A program made the position numbers and the translations under genes. Shown in pieces: positions 1 through 6,773 of a stretch of 15,018 nt of DNA. Below the pieces are notes generated by a model. That model was not told the origin of the DNA and made no database searches. It was given only the letters and a program-made list of their open reading frames with translations. This stretch comes from Alphaproteobacteria bacterium. Lineage in GTDB: Bacteria; Pseudomonadota; Alphaproteobacteria; Micropepsales; Micropepsaceae. Location of the stretch: assembly GCA_003451645.1 (NCBI GenBank), contig DMER01000185.1, forward strand, positions 20,323 to 35,340, read 5' to 3'. The stretch's first letter is position 1, and every line of letters begins with the position of its first letter.

Positions 1-257
1 GGTAGTTCCGTTTCGGGGTGCCGCGCCTCATAGCGGTAGCCCTTTTCATCCGAGAGCCAGCCCCACGGCCCGCAATTGGTAAGCCGGTTGATCATCGGTG
101 TCCCATTGCGCAGGCGCGGCCGGAAGGGTGGCGCGGCCGCCATCACCCCGGCGATGGCATCGAGGACGACAGCCTGCTCGCTTACGGCAATAGCGCCGGG
201 CCAATGGGTCACCCCATCCGGCAGCGTAGTTTCTCGTGTGAACAAGTCCGATTGCAT
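1..257 (-). CDS. alkB: AlkB-like 2-oxoglutarate-dependent DNA repair dioxygenase, N-terminal part (cut by window edge)
   Basis: Reading the minus strand from the ATG at 257 gives 85 residues beginning MQSDLFTRETTLPDG and running off the left edge with no stop. Near the end it contains PMINRLTNCGPWGW followed by SDEKGYRYEARHPET. The pattern of TNCG, then GW, SD and GYRY, then a P-E-T turn is the recognisable N-terminal third of bacterial AlkB proteins. These oxidatively remove methyl groups from N1-methyladenine and N3-methylcytosine in DNA, using Fe(II) and 2-oxoglutarate. The catalytic HxD...H residues lie outside the window. An in-frame stop lies seven codons upstream of this ATG, and no other start codon lies between. 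There is no strong ribosome binding site. The gene lies 44 bases downstream of the glutaredoxin-like gene on the same strand, so co-transcription is plausible. The family call is from motif memory, not a search. Confidence 0.85.
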   Translation of the reverse strand, partial: MQSDLFTRETTLPDGVTHWPGAIAVSEQAVVLDAIAGVMAAAPPFRPRLRNGTPMINRLTNCGPWGWLSDEKGYRYEARHPETEL

Positions 258-301
258 GAGAGGCAGGATGCCGCGTTAGCCCTGCATCCCGCAAGATAGC
301 C

Positions 302-943
302 TCAAGGCGGGCTGAGCGAGCCCCGGCCCCGGCGCATATCAGGCTCCACATATACGCCCAAACGCTTGCCCAATTGGTCGGCGCCACCGACATACTGGCC
401 ATCGAGCCAGATCTGTGGCGTCGTGATCGGCGTCTTCTCGCCAATGATAGGCTTGACCCGCGCAATCATCTCGTACATCGCGCCCGGGTTCTTGACCACG
501 TCGTGATAGTGATACTGGATGCCCGCATCATCCAAATACTTCTTGCCGCGCATGCAGTGACCACAATTGGTCTTGCCAAAGAAGTGGTTGCCCGCAACCG
601 GGAAGCGCTTCACATGCTCGCGGATGACCTTCTCCGCCAGAATGCCCCGGTTGAGCGCCTCGCCCTGGCTGATCACCGCGCTATCGACCATCACGATGGG
701 GGCGTGCCAGCCGCCGCCTGCGAATAGCGGCTCCCACCAATAGGTCAGCCAAGGTTTGATAACGAGTTCGACCTTTGCGTTCTTCAGTTCGTTCTCAAGG
801 GTGTCCTTGATCACGTCCTCGGTCAGTGCACATTCGCCACAAGGGATCTTGACCTTGAAAGGGCCCCACTGGCCCGCCCATTTGTAGAGCCGCAATTGCA
901 CCGGTATCCCTGCAAGCCGGTATGGCTTTGCTGCCCGCGCCAT
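302..943 (-). CDS. two-domain thioredoxin-like/glutaredoxin-like protein with two CxxC sites
   Basis: This 213-residue cytoplasmic protein has no signal peptide. The C-terminal half, from about residue 117, is glutaredoxin-like: it has a CGHC redox site at residues 127-130, the cis-proline TTPQIW around 174-179, and the YVGGADQL glutathione-binding turn at 184-191. The N-terminal half (about 14-112) resembles a second thioredoxin-fold or GST N-terminal domain, with CGEC at 35-38 and an AP dipeptide at 81-82 in a plausible cis-proline position. CGHC is more typical of thioredoxin/PDI proteins than of classical CPYC glutaredoxins. The likely role is thiol-disulfide exchange or glutathione-dependent reduction; the partner is unknown. 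The ATG at 943 follows a GAGGGGG ribosome binding site. The neighbouring alkB suggests a stress or damage-repair context, which is inference. Confidence 0.8.
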   Translation of the reverse strand: MARAAKPYRLAGIPVQLRLYKWAGQWGPFKVKIPCGECALTEDVIKDTLENELKNAKVELVIKPWLTYWWEPLFAGGGWHAPIVMVDSAVISQGEALNRGILAEKVIREHVKRFPVAGNHFFGKTNCGHCMRGKKYLDDAGIQYHYHDVVKNPGAMYEMIARVKPIIGEKTPITTPQIWLDGQYVGGADQLGKRLGVYVEPDMRRGRGSLSPP

Positions 944-1117
944 AGTTCCCCCTCGCCGCTTTCACTGTCTCATGAAGGGTTTGACAAAGATCGCGCGCGC
1001 AGGCCAATCGCATCTGCTTCACGATTCGGTGTGCCGGACTGGCGGTGCTTCCTTCGTAGGCGGACAAACTGAACGGACCAAATGATAAGGCATGCCGGGA
1101 CGCCAAGCCGCAGCGCA

Positions 1118-1645
1118 CTATCGCAAGGTCTTTCTCAGGACCACCAAATCAAAGTCGCGCCGCAAGGCACCCGGCGTTTCGTCAAAGGGAAAGGCCTCGC
1201 GTTCGCCCGTCGGGGCGTAGCCACGCCTGAGGTAGTAGTCGATGAGCTCCAGGCGCAGATTGATGACCGTCATCTCCATTGTTTTGGCGTTCCACATCTG
1301 CACGGCACGGGATTCGCATTCCTTCAACATTGCACGGCCAAAGCCTTGCTTTTGAAGCGCTGAGCGCACGGAGAACAAACCGAAATAGGCGCCTTCAGCT
1401 TGCTTCTTGATAAGCGCGCAGGCATCGATCGTGTCACGCTCAAGAATGACGATAGCGCTATCACTGGCGGCGATCAGGGTTTGCACGCTTCCAAGGTTTG
1501 TGCGCGGCCCTTCGATAAAGGCAGATTCGGTTGTCCAATTCTCTTCAGTGCCTGGACCACGGTAGACCGTATTGACCAGCTGCACGATCGCGGGCGCATC
1601 CTCGAGATTGGCCAGTCTAAATCGTCCGAGCGGCCCTTGATGCAT
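1118..1645 (-). CDS. GNAT-family N-acetyltransferase
   Basis: This 175-residue single-domain protein has the length and layout of a GNAT acyltransferase, which transfers an acetyl group from acetyl-CoA to an amine. The N-terminal segment FRLANLEDAPAIVQLVN is the usual beta1-alpha1 start. FGLFSVRSALQKQGFGRAML (residues 88-107) is motif A, with the QKQGFG pyrophosphate-binding loop. LIDYYLRRGYAPTGE (134-148) is motif B with the usual YYxRxGY form. The substrate cannot be told. The gene starts 15 bases after the stop codon of the upstream crotonase gene, so the two are almost certainly co-transcribed, and GAGG-like purines precede the ATG at 1645. The 174 bases after its stop hold no gene and may carry a promoter for the glutaredoxin-like gene. 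Confidence 0.85.
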   Translation of the reverse strand: MHQGPLGRFRLANLEDAPAIVQLVNTVYRGPGTEENWTTESAFIEGPRTNLGSVQTLIAASDSAIVILERDTIDACALIKKQAEGAYFGLFSVRSALQKQGFGRAMLKECESRAVQMWNAKTMEMTVINLRLELIDYYLRRGYAPTGEREAFPFDETPGALRRDFDLVVLRKTLR

Positions 1646-1660
1646 GCCTCGCCGCCCTAG

Positions 1661-2461
1661 CTATTTCCCGGTGAAATTGGGTTTGCGCTTTTCCAGGAAT
1701 GCGCTGACAGCCTCCGCATGATCTTTGGTGTTGAAGGTCGTCATCTCATAGGCCATGGCCGCGTCGAGCAGGCTGTGTGCGAGGCGTTTGAGTTCGAGGT
1801 TCACGCCCACCTTAGTGTAGCGGATCGCAAGGGTTGCGCCTTTGGCGAGCTTTTCGGCAAAGGCGTTCACGCGCGCGTCGAGCTCCGCATCCGGCACCAC
1901 ATGATTGATCAGGCCGATGCGCTCGGCCTCCACGCCGGTCAGCGGATCGCCGGTCATGAGGTATTCTTTTGCGCGCGCAAAACCAACCAGGGCCGGCCAG
2001 ATGACCGTTCCACCGTCGCCTGCCACAATGCCCACCTTCACATGCGGGTCGGCGAAGCGCGCCGTATCGGCCGCAAAGATCACATCACAAAACAGGGCCA
2101 GCGTTGCTCCAAGACCGATGGCGGGGCCGCGGACCTTAGCGATGATGGGCTTTTCGAGCTCCAGCAGAGAGAAAATGATCGCCTTGCCTTCATCCATGCC
2201 AGGGCCCTCTTCCTCGCCCGCGGCGGATTTGCGCATCCAGTCGATGTCGCCGCCCGCGCAAAAAGCCGCGCCATCGCCCGAAAGGACGATGACTTCACTC
2301 TCCTTGTCATGGGCAATGTCCTTGAACACCTGCGCCAATTCGCGGTGCATCGCGCCGTCGACGGCGTTCATTTTCGCCGGGTTCGCCAAGGCGACATGCA
2401 GGATGCGGCCGTGGCGCGCGAACTTGATGCGGGTGTAGGCGGATGGATTGAGCGCTTGCAT
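1661..2461 (-). CDS. enoyl-CoA hydratase/isomerase (crotonase) family protein with atypical active site
   Basis: This 266-residue protein has the usual crotonase length. FCAGGDIDW (residues 67-75) and GPAIGLGATLALFCDVIFA (112-130) supply the two backbone amides of the acyl-CoA oxyanion hole. FADPHVKVGIVAGDGGT (136-152) is the second active-site segment. By comparison with the rat mitochondrial hydratase, the two catalytic glutamates fall on T120 and H140, so neither is conserved; D149 in the AGDGGT turn is a possible acid/base instead. The protein therefore belongs to the crotonase fold but may not hydrate 2-enoyl-CoA. It could be an isomerase, hydrolase or dehydratase acting on another acyl-CoA. 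It starts with ATG at 2461 behind an AAGGGGG ribosome binding site. It lies 64 bases after the diiron gene, from which it is separated by two hairpins, and 15 bases before the GNAT gene. Confidence 0.88.
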   Translation of the reverse strand: MQALNPSAYTRIKFARHGRILHVALANPAKMNAVDGAMHRELAQVFKDIAHDKESEVIVLSGDGAAFCAGGDIDWMRKSAAGEEEGPGMDEGKAIIFSLLELEKPIIAKVRGPAIGLGATLALFCDVIFAADTARFADPHVKVGIVAGDGGTVIWPALVGFARAKEYLMTGDPLTGVEAERIGLINHVVPDAELDARVNAFAEKLAKGATLAIRYTKVGVNLELKRLAHSLLDAAMAYEMTTFNTKDHAEAVSAFLEKRKPNFTGK

Positions 2462-2473
2462 ATGGCCCCCTTC

Positions 2474-2512
2474 CCCGCTTTCGGCGGGACTTCCCCCGCT
2501 GGCGCGGGGGAA
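2474..2512. repeat. tandem hairpins in the leader of the crotonase gene
   Basis: Two hairpins stand side by side. The larger is a perfect 9-base-pair stem: TTCCCCCGC at 2491-2499 and GCGGGGGAA at 2504-2512 around a TGGC loop. The smaller has CCCGC at 2474-2478 and GCGGG at 2484-2488. GCGGG of the smaller can also pair with CCCGC inside the larger (2495-2499), so two mutually exclusive folds exist. On the transcribed minus strand they sit between the diiron gene stop and the crotonase ribosome binding site, which is purine-rich and directly follows the second hairpin. They may be a REP-like palindromic element, a processing site, or an attenuator. No U-tract follows, so a simple intrinsic terminator is less likely. 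Confidence 0.6.
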
Positions 2513-2525
2513 GAGTTAGCCTGTG

Positions 2526-3653
2526 CTATTCCGCCGCGACGGAAGACAGAGTGAAGGCGCCCTTGCCGCCATTGAGTTGCTGCAAGTAGCGGATGCCTTC
2601 CTCCGCAATGTCGTCGCCAATCATGCGATCGCCTTCGGCATGCAGCTCCGCCATATCAATGAAGGCCGCATAATTGCCCCGCGTGCGGTCGGTGATGATG
2701 CCAGCCTTCAGCAACGTCTTGACCAGCACGCGGAAAATGTTGGACGCCTCTTGCATCTCTTTCCGGATGTTGACGTCGGTCATCGCCTCCAGGAACGCCG
2801 CCTGGCACCAGGCGGGATCGAGCCCCAGCTCACGGTAAATCCAGGACTTCTGATCAGGGCTCGCCAGATTGAAGAGGAGCACGTTGAAGACCTCCCACGC
2901 CCAGTCCTCGATCTTTTCGGCCTCTTCCTTCGATAGATGCGGGATCGTCCGGTCGGCCCAGATCTTGCCAAACTTGTGATGGAAGGCCTCATCCGTCATA
3001 ACTAGCTGGCACAGTTGCACCATCAAGGGATCGCGGCCGAACTTGTAGAAGGTAGCGAAGGCACCCATGGCGAGACCTTCGACCAGCATTTGCATCCCGA
3101 CGAGCTTTTTCCAGACCAAGGGCGACAGGACGAGTTCCGTCAAGAGATTGCCAAGGGCCGGGCCAACCGCGACCGGCTTGCCCCAGCGCGCCTGGATATA
3201 ACGGCTAAAGCCTGTCACGTGGCGTGCCTCCTCCCGCGTTTGGTTGGCGGCGTATTCCTGGGCGCCGGGGTCGCGCAGGATGTGACACAGAGAGGCCGAG
3301 AGGCTGAGCGCCCCTTGTTCACCGTGCAAGATGCTCGAGAAGGACCAGTGGACATTCATGTTCACCAGCCGGATTTTGCCGCGCTCATCCAGCTTGTCGC
3401 CAATTGCCGTTTTCAGATCCGGCGTCTGGCTCGGGTCCATCAGATATTCTTTGTCGAGCGCGAAGGGCTGGCTGAAGTCGATATACTTCTTATCCAGTGG
3501 GTCCCAGAAATGGTCGTGCGTTGCCGAAATGATCTTATCGAATGCTGTTGTGCGTGCGCCGTAGCGGTTCACGTCCATCATCGATGGGAAGTCGCTCGGG
3601 TCGACCGCGTTATAGGCTGGGTCCTTAGTGATGTTTCCGGTTTCGCTTGCCAT
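2526..3653 (-). CDS. ferritin-like diiron-carboxylate protein, probable oxygenase of unknown substrate
   Basis: The protein has 375 residues, no signal peptide and no clear membrane span. It shows the four-helix diiron pattern: a glutamate in LHGEQGAL (E112), an ExxH in REEARH (E142, H145), a glutamate in LVEGLAM (E192), and DEAFHH (E222, H225, H226). This is the ligand set of the ferritin-like/ribonucleotide-reductase R2-like superfamily, which includes AurF-type N-oxygenases and various hydroxylases. The spacing is AurF-like, but the extra histidine four residues before the last ExxH of AurF is absent (valine here). An O2-dependent oxidation is likely; the substrate is not deducible. The ATG at 3653 follows a good GGGAG sequence eight bases upstream. 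The crotonase gene follows on the same strand, which hints at acyl-CoA or other hydrophobic substrate chemistry. Confidence 0.8.
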   Translation of the reverse strand: MASETGNITKDPAYNAVDPSDFPSMMDVNRYGARTTAFDKIISATHDHFWDPLDKKYIDFSQPFALDKEYLMDPSQTPDLKTAIGDKLDERGKIRLVNMNVHWSFSSILHGEQGALSLSASLCHILRDPGAQEYAANQTREEARHVTGFSRYIQARWGKPVAVGPALGNLLTELVLSPLVWKKLVGMQMLVEGLAMGAFATFYKFGRDPLMVQLCQLVMTDEAFHHKFGKIWADRTIPHLSKEEAEKIEDWAWEVFNVLLFNLASPDQKSWIYRELGLDPAWCQAAFLEAMTDVNIRKEMQEASNIFRVLVKTLLKAGIITDRTRGNYAAFIDMAELHAEGDRMIGDDIAEEGIRYLQQLNGGKGAFTLSSVAAE

Positions 3654-3820
3654 GGCGTTGCTCCCTGTTTTTATCTCTTGGTGCAGGCGTCTGCCTCACG
3701 AGGCTCGCGCCGGCGCAGTGATATTTATGGGACCAAAGCCTACGCGTGATTCTGAATCGCGCAATATGAAATGACGCGAGCGTCAGAAATACACACGGAA
3801 TCGCGCGTTCAGTTCCGAGG
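3654..3820. promoter_or_regulatory. intergenic region with nested inverted repeats, probable transcript boundary
   Basis: This 167-base gap lies between the Ycf48-like gene and the diiron gene. Near the Ycf48 end is a nested structure: outer arms CTGAATCGCGC (3752-3762) and GCGCGTTCAG (3803-3812), complementary except for one extra base, with an inner hairpin TGACGC/GCGTCA at 3772-3785. On the minus strand the inner hairpin is followed by TTTCATATTG, a weak terminator-like tail. Nearer the diiron gene is a short stem GCCTC/GAGGC (3693-3704) that would lie in its mRNA leader. An AT-rich stretch at 3721-3730 could hold a -10 element for the diiron gene, but I see no convincing -35 partner. Confidence 0.4.
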
Positions 3821-5059
3821 TTACTGCTTGGCTGGAGCGGCGGACGCAGACGGTCCGGGTGCAGCCGCACTGGCGCCAAGCGTCTCGACCTCTTTGGTGA
3901 CATCGGCGATGCCCGCCTCGCCCATCACGATCAAACGGCCGTCGCTCGTGGTCATCAGCGCGTTGAGGCCCTTGCGATCGTCACGATATTTGATCTTGAA
4001 GGACTTGCCGCCATCCGTCGACAGCAGCAGGGAGCCGGACAAGCCCACCGCAACGATGCTGCCATCGGTGCGCTGGATCGCCGATGCGATCGACTGGTCG
4101 GCGCCTGGGGTTTCAACCTTAGCCCAGGTCATGCCTTGATCGACCGAACGCCAGATATTGCCGCGCATCCCAACAATGATCAGCGAGCCATCCGCCAAAG
4201 CCGTGCCGCCCCAGAAGGAGCCTGCATAGCCCGTCTCGATCCGCGCGAAGGTCCGGCCACTATCGGTTGAGCGATAGACCAAGCCGCGTTCGGCGGCTAC
4301 GAAAACCAGGTTGTTCGGTGCGGTGAACAAGGCATGCAAATGTGCGTCATCGCCTTCGCTTACGGAGTACGCCGAGCCGACGCCACTCTCGGCGGCCTTG
4401 CGTTCGGCCTCCTTGTCAGCCTCGGCCTGAAGATTCTCGTCGGCCGGAACAGCGGGTGCCGTTCCACCAGCGAGAGGTGCCGCAGGGGCCGCCGGTGCTG
4501 TGGCCTGGATCAGCGTCTTGCGCTCCACCCAAGTCGTGCCGCCATCATTGGTTTCCAGAGTGTAATTGAACGCCCCCAGTGCCAAGGCGCGGTTGGCATC
4601 GAAACTCATTACGGTCAGAAGCGCGTTATCGCTGTCCTTGCCGCCGAATTGGCGGGTCCAGGTTTCGCCACCGTCCGTCGTCTTGATCACCGTTGAGTCA
4701 TGGCCCACCGCCCAGCCGGTCTTGTCGTCCACGAATGACACGGAGGTGAGCGTGATCTTGGCGGGCACCGATTGTGCTTGGCGCCAGGTCTTGCCCTCGT
4801 CGTCCGACAGAAGGACATGGCCGTACTCGCCCACCGCGACCGTGCGGTTGCTCGTTCCCGCTCTCGTTACGCCTAGCATCAAGAATTCGGCCGCCAGTTT
4901 GGACTTGGTCGCGAACTCATTGTTCTTTGGCACGACGGGCCGGGGCACTGCAGCCTCGCCAAACAAGGCATGCGCCGAGCCAGCCATCATCAGGGTGCCC
5001 ACAAGCAGGGCCGGGATCAGAGACGCTTTTTTGGAACTGAGCAATGCTTGCACTCGCAA
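3821..5059 (-). CDS. secreted Ycf48/BNR-type beta-propeller protein
   Basis: The protein has 412 residues. A signal peptide (about residues 1-31: basic start, LIPALLVGTLMMAG core, AHA cleavage site) sends it to the periplasm. Six Asp-box (BNR) repeats follow: SDDEGKTW (85), TTDGGETW (127), TNDGGTTW (170), STDSGRTF (264), SVDQGMTW (305) and STDGGKSF (347). This is the repeat pattern of the Ycf48/Hcf136 seven-bladed propeller family. In non-photosynthetic proteobacteria such proteins occur next to DUF1302, DUF1329 and RND/MMPL transporter genes, so photosystem assembly is not implied. Between the third and fourth boxes lies a low-complexity Ala/Pro then Glu/Lys/Ala insert (about 184-238), and the C-terminus is Ala/Ser/Pro-rich. 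The furthest start is TTG at 5059. GTG at 5053 is an equal alternative, and neither has a clear ribosome binding site. Confidence 0.85.
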   Translation of the reverse strand: MRVQALLSSKKASLIPALLVGTLMMAGSAHALFGEAAVPRPVVPKNNEFATKSKLAAEFLMLGVTRAGTSNRTVAVGEYGHVLLSDDEGKTWRQAQSVPAKITLTSVSFVDDKTGWAVGHDSTVIKTTDGGETWTRQFGGKDSDNALLTVMSFDANRALALGAFNYTLETNDGGTTWVERKTLIQATAPAAPAAPLAGGTAPAVPADENLQAEADKEAERKAAESGVGSAYSVSEGDDAHLHALFTAPNNLVFVAAERGLVYRSTDSGRTFARIETGYAGSFWGGTALADGSLIIVGMRGNIWRSVDQGMTWAKVETPGADQSIASAIQRTDGSIVAVGLSGSLLLSTDGGKSFKIKYRDDRKGLNALMTTSDGRLIVMGEAGIADVTKEVETLGASAAAPGPSASAAPAKQ

Positions 5060-5082
5060 TCAGAAGAAGCTGGTAACAAACA

Positions 5083-5112
5083 GGGCCGGTCCCGGACGCC
5101 CGAGACCGGCCC
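5083..5112 (-). terminator. strong hairpin between DUF1329 and Ycf48-like genes (terminator or attenuator)
   Basis: GGGCCGGTC at 5083-5091 and GACCGGCCC at 5104-5112 form a perfect 9-base-pair GC-rich stem. Three further pairs (CGG/CCG) are possible inside the 12-base loop. On the minus strand it stands 18 bases after the DUF1329 gene and is followed by CTGTTTGTTACC, an imperfect U-tract. That fits an intrinsic terminator or a partial attenuator that lowers Ycf48-like expression relative to DUF1329. Confidence 0.6.
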
Positions 5113-5130
5113 CGCACGAAGGTCTAGACC

Positions 5131-6492
5131 TTAGCGGACGCCGAGCGAGCGGATCGCTTCCGGCGTGTACCGGCTGTCGCTCAATTCGTCAGCGAAGTAA
5201 TTCACCGGCGGCTGCTCATTACGCATCGACTGCGCCAGATAACGGCCAGCGGTGATGTCATAGATGATCTCGCCCGCCGCGCCGCAGAGCGGCACGTGGT
5301 AGTAGTTCGCGGTTTGCAGCTCTTGGACGCGATAGAGCTGGCCGCGGCCGTCATAGATCTCAGAGACCGACAGCGTGAAGGAATCTTCGTCGAAGTGCAT
5401 CACGCGGCGCGCATAGAGGTGGCGCACGCCCGGCTTCAGATAGGCTTCAGCCGACCAGACGCGATGCGGTTCATAGCGCATATAGTCTTGGTTCAAGTGC
5501 TGCGGCTTGATTATGTCGTCAAGCTTGGCATTGATCGCATCATAGTTGTTGTAGGGGATGTACTTCACGCTGCGGCCCAGGAAGCGCCAATGATAGCGGT
5601 CCATCGCGCCGTTGAAGCCGTCGAACGCGTCCGAGGTGGTCATACCATCGGTATTTGTGCCCGGATTGTCGTAAGAAATGTCGGGCGCAACGCGCACGCG
5701 GCGGGTGCCGGGGTTATATGACCAGGCTTTGCGAGGGTCCTTCACCGCATCGATCGATTCATGCACCAGAACCACGTTGCCGGCCAAACGGGCTGGAGAC
5801 ACGGTGTTGGCGATGTAATAGAGCGAGATGTTGTCCAGATCTTCCGCCTTTTTCTTGGCTGGGTCCGACCAGCGCAAGATCGCTTCGTCCTGGACGATGA
5901 TCAGATTGAAGCTGCCATTGTTTTGCACAGGTGCTGCCGCGAATTGGCGGGTCACCTTGTGATTACGGAAGCGGAGCTTGGAGTTCCAGACCAGTTCCAT
6001 CGCGTTGTTGAACACGGGGAAGGCGGTGCCCATGATCGCGCCGGTCACGCCGTCGCCATCCGCGGTCAGATCGCCCACCAGCGCGTTGTTCTTGCTCGCC
6101 GCATAGACGAATTGCGGTGCCGAGCAAGTCCGGCGCGATTGATACACATTCATCTTGTAGGTGCCATAGGTCTTGAGCAGCGCCTTGTGGCCTTCGGTCA
6201 ATTTGTCACCATGCTGACCGGCATTACCGGGGGTAATCGTCAGCTGAACCGCGTCGCCCTTGAACGGGTTGGGGTGTTGCTGCTTTTTCGCGTCGAACGA
6301 CACGCCCGAGGGCGGCGCGGTCAAGCCGCCATCCCATGCCGGAACGCCGTCACCGCCGCCTTTTTCCGCACCCCAAGGGGTGAGGTCTGCACCAAGGCGG
6401 TTCGCCTGATCCTGCGGCACCTTCGCCGTCGCCACGCCAACCGTCAGGCCCAACGCCAGTGCCGAAGCGGTCAAGTAAAGAGACGTTTTCAT
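5131..6492 (-). CDS. DUF1329 periplasmic protein (LolA/LolB-like fold family)
   Basis: From the ATG at 6492 the protein has 453 residues, the usual length for DUF1329. Residues 1-23 (MKTSLYLTASALALGLTVGV then ATA) are a signal peptide. The family's N-terminal signature is clear: LGADLTPWGAEKGGGDGVPA (about 33-52), then WDGGL. Next come HPNPFKGDAVQLTITPGNAG (73-92) and DKLTEGHKALLKTYGTYKM, and the C-terminal SEIYDGRGQLYRVQE segment. DUF1329 proteins have a predicted lipoprotein-carrier-like fold and commonly sit beside DUF1302 genes, which suggests shuttling of a hydrophobic ligand across the periplasm; this is not proven. A GTG at 6510 extends the frame, but the GGAGG ribosome binding site lies inside that extension. 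The spacing from GGAGGATA to ATG equals that of the DUF1302 gene, so ATG 6492 is preferred (GTG 6495 is possible). Confidence 0.9.
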   Translation of the reverse strand: MKTSLYLTASALALGLTVGVATAKVPQDQANRLGADLTPWGAEKGGGDGVPAWDGGLTAPPSGVSFDAKKQQHPNPFKGDAVQLTITPGNAGQHGDKLTEGHKALLKTYGTYKMNVYQSRRTCSAPQFVYAASKNNALVGDLTADGDGVTGAIMGTAFPVFNNAMELVWNSKLRFRNHKVTRQFAAAPVQNNGSFNLIIVQDEAILRWSDPAKKKAEDLDNISLYYIANTVSPARLAGNVVLVHESIDAVKDPRKAWSYNPGTRRVRVAPDISYDNPGTNTDGMTTSDAFDGFNGAMDRYHWRFLGRSVKYIPYNNYDAINAKLDDIIKPQHLNQDYMRYEPHRVWSAEAYLKPGVRHLYARRVMHFDEDSFTLSVSEIYDGRGQLYRVQELQTANYYHVPLCGAAGEIIYDITAGRYLAQSMRNEQPPVNYFADELSDSRYTPEAIRSLGVR

Positions 6493-6732
6493 CACGAGTG
6501 TATCCTCCACACAATCTTTCTTAGCTGTAACTTTCTAAGCCTTCAGCCCACTCCCGCCCGGACACCCTCAATAGGGTTACCGCCGCACGCTCCGTTCCGA
6601 TCTGCCGGCCGCATCCGCCACCTTTGGCTCGCGTGATGCGCCTGCATCCTTTGTTTTGCACGCCTTTAGCGTTCAGTACCGCCACAGCCGCAGCAAAAAG
6701 TCCATGCCCAAATCTTGTCTCTTTTGCGACAC

Positions 6733-6751
6733 CGGCCGGATTCTCCGGCCG
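6733..6751. terminator. hairpin in the DUF1302-DUF1329 gap
   Basis: CGGCCGG (6733-6739) and CCGGCCG (6745-6751) form a perfect 7-base-pair stem around ATTCT. An outer stem CGACA (6727-6731) with TGTCG (6759-6763) can extend it. It lies 22 bases beyond the DUF1302 stop codon on the transcribed strand. No good U-tract follows, so it could be a weak terminator or an mRNA-stabilising stem. The remainder of the 281-base gap (6493-6773) shows no gene and no clear promoter apart from the DUF1329 ribosome binding site. Confidence 0.45.
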
Positions 6752-6773
6752 ATGCGCCTGTCGATTGTAGCAG

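Noticed and set aside
46..465. 139-residue minus-strand frame at the left end
   Set aside because: It overlaps both alkB and the glutaredoxin-like gene in the wrong frame; the alkB frame gives recognisable conserved residues.
944..1117. Possible small gene between the GNAT and glutaredoxin-like genes
   Set aside because: The open frames here overlap the glutaredoxin-like gene out of frame and show no start with a ribosome binding site; it is treated as intergenic.
1718..2554. 278-residue plus-strand frame over the crotonase gene
   Set aside because: It opposes the crotonase motifs and crosses the hairpin region; no recognisable motif.
3015..3749. 244-residue plus-strand frame over the diiron gene
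   Set aside because: It is a mirror of the diiron coding strand with no family features; the diiron ligands are clear on the other strand.
5761..6636. 291-residue open frame on the plus strand over the DUF1329 gene
   Set aside because: It is antisense to a well-supported family member and reads as Arg/His/Val-rich, motif-free sequence, typical of a shadow in GC-rich DNA.
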